From the NCBI RefSeq assembly GCF_018613235.1, contig NZ_JAGGQP010000053.1:1-64000 (forward strand): a stretch of 64,000 nucleotides of DNA, given 5' to 3'. The notes beneath the pieces are model-generated. The model searched no databases and had not been told where the DNA came from. It saw nothing but the letters and a program-made list of their open reading frames with translations. The position numbers and the translations under genes are program-made. Every line of letters starts with the position of its first letter. The stretch's first letter is position 1. Source of the stretch: Bacillus sp. ISL-41 (GTDB taxonomy: Bacteria; Bacillota; Bacilli; Bacillales; Cytobacillaceae). Shown one piece after another: positions 59,165 through 64,000 of the stretch.

Positions 59165-60628
59165 ATGATTAAAGAAGAAGAACGTCAACAAGCCTATGCC
59201 CCAGATATAAATAGTTTTCATGATATAAGCTTAGCACTAATTCACGCTAAGGATTTTATCTCCAGTCATTCCCTGGACGGGAGCTTTCAATATGCAGCAC
59301 CCTCCTGTGAGAATCTTGGTTACACACCTGTCGAGCTGCACGGAAAATCCATTTTAAATTTTTGCCATCCATTGGACCAAGAGAAGTTAGAAAAATATTT
59401 CTCCTCCTTGCATCCCGGAGTGATTCTGTTCCGTTTTAGAAGAAAAGAAGGCGATTATATATGGCTGGAATCTAGCAGCACGATGGTGAATGACCACCCT
59501 GAGGTTGTGCTGATTTCAAGAGATGTTACACATCGTGTTAATCAGGCGGAAAAAATAAAAGAAAATCAGAGGAGAGATCGGCTGTTCCTTGAACATTCCA
59601 AGGATACAATGGGGATTATCACAAAATACGGAGTGTGGACATACATTAATGAGCAAGGAAAAAAGTTAATGGGCGCAACCAGTTTCGAAGAGATCATTGG
59701 TACGTCTTTGTATGACTATATTAACCCACAGGACTATAAGCTCCTGAAACAAAGTCTGGATTCAAGAGACTCTAGTGACTTTGAAATCAGTTTAATTCGA
59801 AAAGATCATGATACGAAGAGGGCTGAGGTACAGCTCATTCCAACAGTCTTCAAGAACAGAGACGTCTCACTTATCATCATCAAGGATATAACAGAACAGC
59901 GGAAAACGGAGGACCAGCTGCAAGTTGCTGAAAAACTTTCTGTCATTGGCCAAATGGCAGCCGGAATCGCTCATGAAATCAGGAATCCGTTGACTGCCAT
60001 TAAAGGCTTCACCCAGCTTTTAAGTGAACACCCAGCCGAAGAAGCGGAAGATTACGCAGAGATTATCCTTGATGAGCTGGCACGTATTGAGTCTATAGTA
60101 GGAGATTTACTGGTTCTTGCAAAGCCTCAGGCGTCCAATCTATCCTACGTAGACTTGATTTCCCTTGTGAACGGTGTTGTTAATCTGCTTAATCCACAGG
60201 CAACACTTTCAGATGCCTTCATTAAGGTTAAAACTGATACACCTAATTTATACATAGAATGTGAGCCAGATAAAATAAAGCAGGTGTTGATCAATTTAAT
60301 CCAAAATTCGATTGAGGCAATGGCTGACGGTGGAGAAATCCTCGTTGCCATCTCACAGGATACTGGCCTTGCTTCAATACAGGTAATTGACCAGGGAGCC
60401 GGAATTCCCGAAGACCGGCTAAACAAACTAGGTGAACCCTTCTATAGTACAAAGGAAAAAGGAACAGGGCTAGGCTTGATGATTTGCCAGAAAATCATCA
60501 AAAATCATGGCGGCAAAATTAATTTCACCAGCACCGTTGATGAAGGCACCACAGTTACAATCACATTGCCGATAAATGATATCCCCTCTAACCACGAGGA
60601 AACGTCGGTATTTAATCATACCAATTAA
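59165..60628 (+). CDS. Two-PAS sensor histidine kinase, sporulation-kinase-like
   Basis: The 487-residue soluble kinase has two PAS domains (about 20-125 and 135-245), a HisKA dimerisation domain with His270 in AAGIAHEIRNPLTAIKGF, and an ATPase domain (about 360-475) with NLIQNSIEAM (N box), DQGAGI and GTGLGL. No membrane segment is seen. The H-box type is that of Bacillus KinA-KinE, which feed the Spo0A phosphorelay. No response regulator is adjacent, which also fits. TTAGGGAGGCTTTTTT precedes the ATG. Confidence 0.9.
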   Translation: MIKEEERQQAYAPDINSFHDISLALIHAKDFISSHSLDGSFQYAAPSCENLGYTPVELHGKSILNFCHPLDQEKLEKYFSSLHPGVILFRFRRKEGDYIWLESSSTMVNDHPEVVLISRDVTHRVNQAEKIKENQRRDRLFLEHSKDTMGIITKYGVWTYINEQGKKLMGATSFEEIIGTSLYDYINPQDYKLLKQSLDSRDSSDFEISLIRKDHDTKRAEVQLIPTVFKNRDVSLIIIKDITEQRKTEDQLQVAEKLSVIGQMAAGIAHEIRNPLTAIKGFTQLLSEHPAEEAEDYAEIILDELARIESIVGDLLVLAKPQASNLSYVDLISLVNGVVNLLNPQATLSDAFIKVKTDTPNLYIECEPDKIKQVLINLIQNSIEAMADGGEILVAISQDTGLASIQVIDQGAGIPEDRLNKLGEPFYSTKEKGTGLGLMICQKIIKNHGGKINFTSTVDEGTTVTITLPINDIPSNHEETSVFNHTN

Positions 60629-60636
60629 TTAGCAAA

Positions 60637-60681
60637 AACAAAGCCGAACCCATGTGTATGAATTACGGGTTCGGCTTTTAC
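60637..60681. terminator. Bidirectional terminator
   Basis: AAAGCCGAACCC pairs with GGGTTCGGCTTT around a long loop, between the kinase gene and the convergent gene at 60685. Confidence 0.8.
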
Positions 60682-60684
60682 GAT

Positions 60685-61017
60685 TTATCGGGATCTGTGT
60701 GTTTTATCTTCAAGTAAAAATTCAGCATCGCCTTTTACCATTTCTATGTAATGGTTCTTTTTAAACGGCTTAATATACTTTCGGATTCCTTTTAGACTTC
60801 CTTTTGTTACTGTTTTCTTATTAGCTACATCCACGATGACAGTCAAATAGACCTTCTCATTATGCTTTACTATTCCAGTAACTTGACCCTTTTCCACGTC
60901 AACTGTATATTCAGGGACAATCTTTAAAGGAGCAAATAATGTCCAGCCAGCATTTTTATGTTTTTTTCTAAACAGCCTGAACAACAAACTAGTAAGGAAT
61001 TCTTTCAATCGGTACAT
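60685..61017 (-). CDS. Basic protein of unknown function, 110 aa
   Basis: The product is basic at the N-terminus (FRLFRKKHKNAG) and then beta-rich (YTVDVEKGQVTGIVKHNEKVYLTVIVDVANK). No signal peptide or membrane helix is clear. GAGGGTGGTATCAG precedes the ATG. It lies 26 bp downstream of the RsbR-like gene and may be in one unit with it. Family not recognised. Confidence 0.65.
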   Translation of the reverse strand: MYRLKEFLTSLLFRLFRKKHKNAGWTLFAPLKIVPEYTVDVEKGQVTGIVKHNEKVYLTVIVDVANKKTVTKGSLKGIRKYIKPFKKNHYIEMVKGDAEFLLEDKTHRSR

Positions 61018-61042
61018 CTGATACCACCCTCACTGAAATTCC

Positions 61043-62059
61043 TTACACAATCCTGCGCCCGCTCTTACCAAGGGCATAATAGATACCATGCTGAAGGGTT
61101 TGCATACATTCGTATTTTTTCAGGCCTGTCAGTGTCTGGGATATGGTAATGGCCAATTCTGCAGAGATACCGACCAGGATGACTTCCACACCAAGGAGTC
61201 GGGCAGCTGATCCCAACTTATCAATTAATTCTGCTGTGTAGATGGAAATGTCTTTATTCAATCCTGTTAAGTCGAGCAGCACATATCTTGCCTGATAATT
61301 CGGCAGGTTGTTCAAGGTGTTCTGGATGAGATCTTCAGCCCGGTCCTCATCATATCTGCCAATCAAGGGAACCACGACAATGCCATCAAGAACAGGGATG
61401 AGCGGGGAAGACAGCTCTTTTACCAGATTTTGAAGTGCTCTCGTTTTTTCTTCTACCAGTGCTTCAAGCTGGGCGATTTCTTCGGCCTCTTTTTTCCTTG
61501 CCAGGTTACGGATATTTTGCTGGATATCGATCTCAGAAGGGAAATATTTCACAATTGTATATTCATTATTTTCACTTTGATGCTGGACAATTTTATACCA
61601 AAAGTTCGTCCCAAATAAACCGGTAAAGACACCCGCATAGTGTGCCGGCACAAATATTCCATCTTTGCGCATTTCACTCATTTTATTCATTTTATATTCC
61701 CAGTCATCCTTGATATATAAAGTAAATATATTATTTTCCTGATCTATCTCATTAACTTTCACATATCCCCACCCTGCAGGGACATATGTATTTGACAGCC
61801 AATCGACTACATTGGAGGTATCAATATTTTTCATTTCCTTAAATCCTTCGCCCACTATGATTCCCTGACGGTAACCTGTAGTCTCAAGCACGAGGTTTGT
61901 TGCTTCTTCACCTGAGATTTCATTAATAGTGTCGAAAAAGGTTTTCATGGCAGACACCCAGAAAAAAACGACGTCCCCATTATCAAACAATACCTTTCCG
62001 GTCGCCAGATCCCACTTCAATTCCACACCGCCAACAACAAGACTCTTTTGCATCTCCAT
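61043..62059 (-). CDS. RsbR-like protein: sensory domain plus STAS domain
   Basis: A 338-residue paralogue of the product at 8396, with the same order: N-terminal sensory domain (about 1-190, with VPAGWGYVKVNEI and HYAGVFTGLF), coiled coil (QLEALVEEKTRALQNLV) and STAS domain (about 225-335, ELSSPLIPVLDGIVVVPLIG, LLDLTGLNKDI). Two such proteins in one window suggest an expanded non-globin sensor set for the stressosome. Several ATGs are near the start. The one at 62059 has GGGTGA at the right distance. A GTG at 62068 is upstream. Confidence 0.8.
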   Translation of the reverse strand: MEMQKSLVVGGVELKWDLATGKVLFDNGDVVFFWVSAMKTFFDTINEISGEEATNLVLETTGYRQGIIVGEGFKEMKNIDTSNVVDWLSNTYVPAGWGYVKVNEIDQENNIFTLYIKDDWEYKMNKMSEMRKDGIFVPAHYAGVFTGLFGTNFWYKIVQHQSENNEYTIVKYFPSEIDIQQNIRNLARKKEAEEIAQLEALVEEKTRALQNLVKELSSPLIPVLDGIVVVPLIGRYDEDRAEDLIQNTLNNLPNYQARYVLLDLTGLNKDISIYTAELIDKLGSAARLLGVEVILVGISAELAITISQTLTGLKKYECMQTLQHGIYYALGKSGRRIV

Positions 62060-62277
62060 TTCATTCACCCACTAGTAATAAATTATGTAAAAAAGAAAAA
62101 TGAGATTTATTATCAGTATATTTTCGACTTACCCTCTTTCATTTCCTGCCAAATTTGTCATTTAAATCTGGGTATCAGGATCGCTTATATTATTTCTCTC
62201 TGGGTAAAATTAAAAAAGGACTGAACAACTTGATTTTGCAAGATAAGGAAAAAGGCATGATTTCGGGAGATTTTTGA

Positions 62278-62370
62278 GAGATTAACGGTATTTAGCAGGA
62301 AATTAACCATCATTTTCGAGAAATTATCTCTCATCTTTGCTCAATTAACACAAGTTTTTAAGAGAATAAT
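62278..62370. repeat. Short 21-bp tandem array, family F (four units plus a partial)
   Basis: Units start at 62278, 62299, 62320, 62341 and a partial at 62362, with shared core GAAATTAAC and spacing exactly 21 bp. Degenerate. It lies in the divergent interval between the RsbR-like gene and the small protein at 62399. Confidence 0.65.
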
Positions 62371-62398
62371 TTTTCCAGTAAGTAAAGGAGGGTGAATT

Positions 62399-62539
62399 GT
62401 GAAAAACACTCAAAAAGATCGTTTGCTAGTCGGTAGTTCTATTATTTCCGGTGTCATGAGTACGGTTATTTTAGGTTTAACCATTTACCATAATGCCAAA
62501 GTACAGAATAAGCTGGATAAAATCAGAAAGGATTCGTGA
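62399..62539 (+). CDS. Small membrane protein, 46 aa
   Basis: A short frame with a strong ribosome binding site AAAGGAGGGTGAATT before the GTG. It starts MKNTQKDRLLVGSS, has one helix (about 13-31, SIISGVMSTVILGLTIYH) and a basic tail KVQNKLDKIRKDS. This looks like a real one-helix protein with unknown role. Confidence 0.65.
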   Translation: MKNTQKDRLLVGSSIISGVMSTVILGLTIYHNAKVQNKLDKIRKDS

Positions 62540-62712
62540 TTAAGTCATAATCCTTCTCTTTTTTTAACTTCTTTACTGCTTTTTCTTAAGCAAAAGTAAA
62601 AACCGGCTCCTGGGGTTTTTACTCGTCATTCAGAATTCACCTCGAAAAGAGCCCCGACCATGTCCGAAATGCATCAATCAATGCGAAAACATCTTTTTTT
62701 ACAATATTCGAG

Positions 62713-62784
62713 ATGCCGAAAATCGGACCGCGGCCGCCTTATTACGGCTACCCGCGGTATGAGCAGTATAACCCGATTATTTAA
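62713..62784 (+). CDS. Doubtful 23-aa Tyr/Pro-rich peptide
   Basis: The frame MPKIGPRPPYYGYPRYEQYNPII is unusual in composition and could be a small spore- or coat-type peptide, or a remnant. No ribosome binding site is seen before the ATG. Reported because Tyr/Pro-rich short peptides are typical of Bacillus coats, but evidence is thin. Confidence 0.25.
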   Translation: MPKIGPRPPYYGYPRYEQYNPII

Positions 62785-62819
62785 TGGAGCAGTCTATATT
62801 TTTAGAAATTGAATAAAAT

Positions 62820-62862
62820 GAAAAAGCTGCACAGAGACATAACTCTATGCAGCTTTTTTATA
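62820..62862 (-). terminator. Terminator of catalase gene
   Basis: AGCTGCATAGAG pairs with CTCTGTGCAGCT, followed by TTTTTC, right after the catalase stop. Confidence 0.85.
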
Positions 62863-64000
62863 TTAGTAAGGACCGGTTTCGTGGCTTTTCTTCACAGCAT
62901 CTTTTGTTGCTTCGTTGGCAGATAATGAACCTTGTCCACCCTGGCCATATTTAGAGTTACCAGATTCACGGCCTGGAACATTGTCTTCCTTAGCCATTGC
63001 TTCGAGTTCCTTCACGCGCTTTTCGATTCCTTCCTTCACTCGGCGGCCATAGTCTTCATCCGCTTGTGTGAAGTGTTCGATCATTGCATCCTGTATCTTT
63101 TTGTTGCATGCAGCAAGGGCATCAGAGAGGTTTTTGATCAACTCGTCACGCTCCCAGTCCTCTAAGCTGCGATATGTGTGACCAGCTTGTCCGTAATTAT
63201 TCGGACGGTCGATCGGCTCGCTCATCACTGCTGCATTATAGGATGGCTGATGTGGCGGATGCCCTTCATTACCCGTTTCCTCGTAGCCTCCCAACATCGA
63301 TGGCTCATAATTGATATGTGGATTGTCCCCTGACTCTTTCGGGTCACGTACATCCATCTGGCCGCGATGCTGGTTCGTGCGCACAGGCGCTTTCGGTGCA
63401 TTGACCGGCAGCTTCAGGTAATTAGCGCCGATTCGGTAGCGCTGTGTATCAGAGTATGAGAAAGTACGTCCTTGCAGCATCTTATCATCCGAGAAGTCCA
63501 TCCCATCAACAAGCACACCTGTACCAAAGGCAGCCTGCTCAATTTCAGAATGGAAATCGACTGGATTGCGGTCAAGAACCATACGGCCAACTGGAAGCCA
63601 TGGGAACTGATCCTCCGGCCATAGTTTCGTGTCATCGAGCGGATCGAAATCAAGTTCCGGATGATAGTCATCCTCCATGATTTGGACAAAGAGCTCCCAT
63701 TCTGGATAGTCTCCGCGCTCAATCGCTTCATATAGATCCTGTGTTGCATGGCCGACATTTTTCGCCTGGATTTCATTGGCTTCTTCCTGAGTCAGGTTTC
63801 GGATCCCTTGCTTAGGCTCCCAGTGATACTTGACCAGTACTGCCTCTCCTTTTTCATTCACCCATTTATAAGTATTAACACCGGAACCCTGCATATGACG
63901 GTATGTAGCCGGAATACCCCATGGTGAGAATAGGAAGGTGATCATATGTGTTGCCTCAGGTGTTCTAGAGACGAAGTCAAACATGCGCTCTGGATTTGGC
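62863..64000 (-). CDS. Heme catalase, 3' part only
   Basis: The frame is open to the right edge of the window (the last codons before the visible ATG read PNPER), so the gene is cut by the window end. The part seen has [35 protein letters not shown] and the proximal heme-ligand motif [17 protein letters not shown], as in monofunctional catalases. The C-terminus has an extra tail with [16 protein letters not shown]. It breaks down hydrogen peroxide. KatA- or KatE-type cannot be decided without the rest. Confidence 0.9.
   Translation of the reverse strand, partial: PNPERMFDFVSRTPEATHMITFLFSPWGIPATYRHMQGSGVNTYKWVNEKGEAVLVKYHWEPKQGIRNLTQEEANEIQAKNVGHATQDLYEAIERGDYPEWELFVQIMEDDYHPELDFDPLDDTKLWPEDQFPWLPVGRMVLDRNPVDFHSEIEQAAFGTGVLVDGMDFSDDKMLQGRTFSYSDTQRYRIGANYLKLPVNAPKAPVRTNQHRGQMDVRDPKESGDNPHINYEPSMLGGYEETGNEGHPPHQPSYNAAVMSEPIDRPNNYGQAGHTYRSLEDWERDELIKNLSDALAACNKKIQDAMIEHFTQADEDYGRRVKEGIEKRVKELEAMAKEDNVPGRESGNSKYGQGGQGSLSANEATKDAVKKSHETGPY

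Overview
The window reads as a low-GC Gram-positive spore-former of the Bacillaceae (Bacillus/Mesobacillus type). The evidence is GGAGG-type ribosome binding sites with frequent GTG and TTG starts, a run of genes close to B. subtilis families (YkuK, LrpC, the YfiY/YfiZ/YfhA and YusV siderophore uptake genes, YcgT, HxlR/HxlA/HxlB, Spx, RsbR paralogues, a sporulation-kinase-like histidine kinase), lipobox lipoproteins and short rho-independent terminators after most units. No rRNA, tRNA, CRISPR array, transposase or prophage module was seen.

Layout. 1-6.5 kb: a tandem array, YkuK, a small holin-like (type I) toxin with a decayed second copy, a PAP2 phosphatase, a lipoprotein, a class A penicillin-binding protein with a long charged tail, and an RsbR-type STAS protein. 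6.6-10.6 kb: a Crp/Fnr regulator between two small DMT transporters, a second RsbR-type protein, an AhpD-like protein and LrpC. 10.7-15.7 kb: a siderophore uptake operon divergent from a ferredoxin-NADP reductase across a perfect Fur box. 15.8-18.4 kb: an endonuclease I family protein, small membrane proteins and a nine-unit 52-bp array. 18.5-20.3 kb: hxlR and hxlAB (formaldehyde fixation and detoxification). 20.5-24.4 kb: a lipoprotein gene broken by an amber codon, an MBL hydrolase, an alpha/beta hydrolase and a TolB-like secreted protein. 24.5-31.9 kb: a Pnkp-Hen1 RNA repair operon and three small envelope proteins, with 21-bp arrays on both sides. 31.9-41.8 kb: YetF, L,D-transpeptidase, IDEAL protein, Rrf2, Spx, LysM-SPOR protein, LysE exporter, class V aminotransferase, a Cys-rich small protein, an Lrp regulator, an MBL protein and a MEDS protein. 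41.8-47 kb: a flavin monooxygenase, an ECF sigma/anti-sigma pair with its own promoter, a frameshifted gene and a membrane metalloprotease. 47.2-53.1 kb: an azole-peptide (TOMM) bacteriocin cluster of the heterocycloanthracin/sonorensin type. 53.5-64 kb: an AIM24 protein, a membrane-anchored PstS-like protein, a 52-bp array, a second ECF operon with PadR and a RodA/FtsW-like protein, a PAS histidine kinase, a third RsbR-type protein, and the 3' part of a catalase gene that leaves the window.

How the genes work together. Much of the window concerns stress and envelope maintenance: three RsbR-type stressosome proteins, two ECF regulons, Spx, catalase, cell-wall enzymes, formaldehyde detoxification and RNA repair. 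The TOMM cluster has a precursor with twelve cysteines at every third residue plus the cyclodehydratase and dehydrogenase needed to turn them into thiazoles, but no obvious exporter.

The most unusual signal is not a gene. Seven intergenic tandem arrays fall into two period classes, about 52 bp and exactly 21 bp, close to five and two turns of B-DNA. Three of the four 52-bp families have unrelated unit sequences overall but the same plan: a dyad spanning about 42-43 bp and a 9-10 bp link, with a related TTG(G)TGAC core at the outer end of one arm. This looks like a repeat class worth systematic study.
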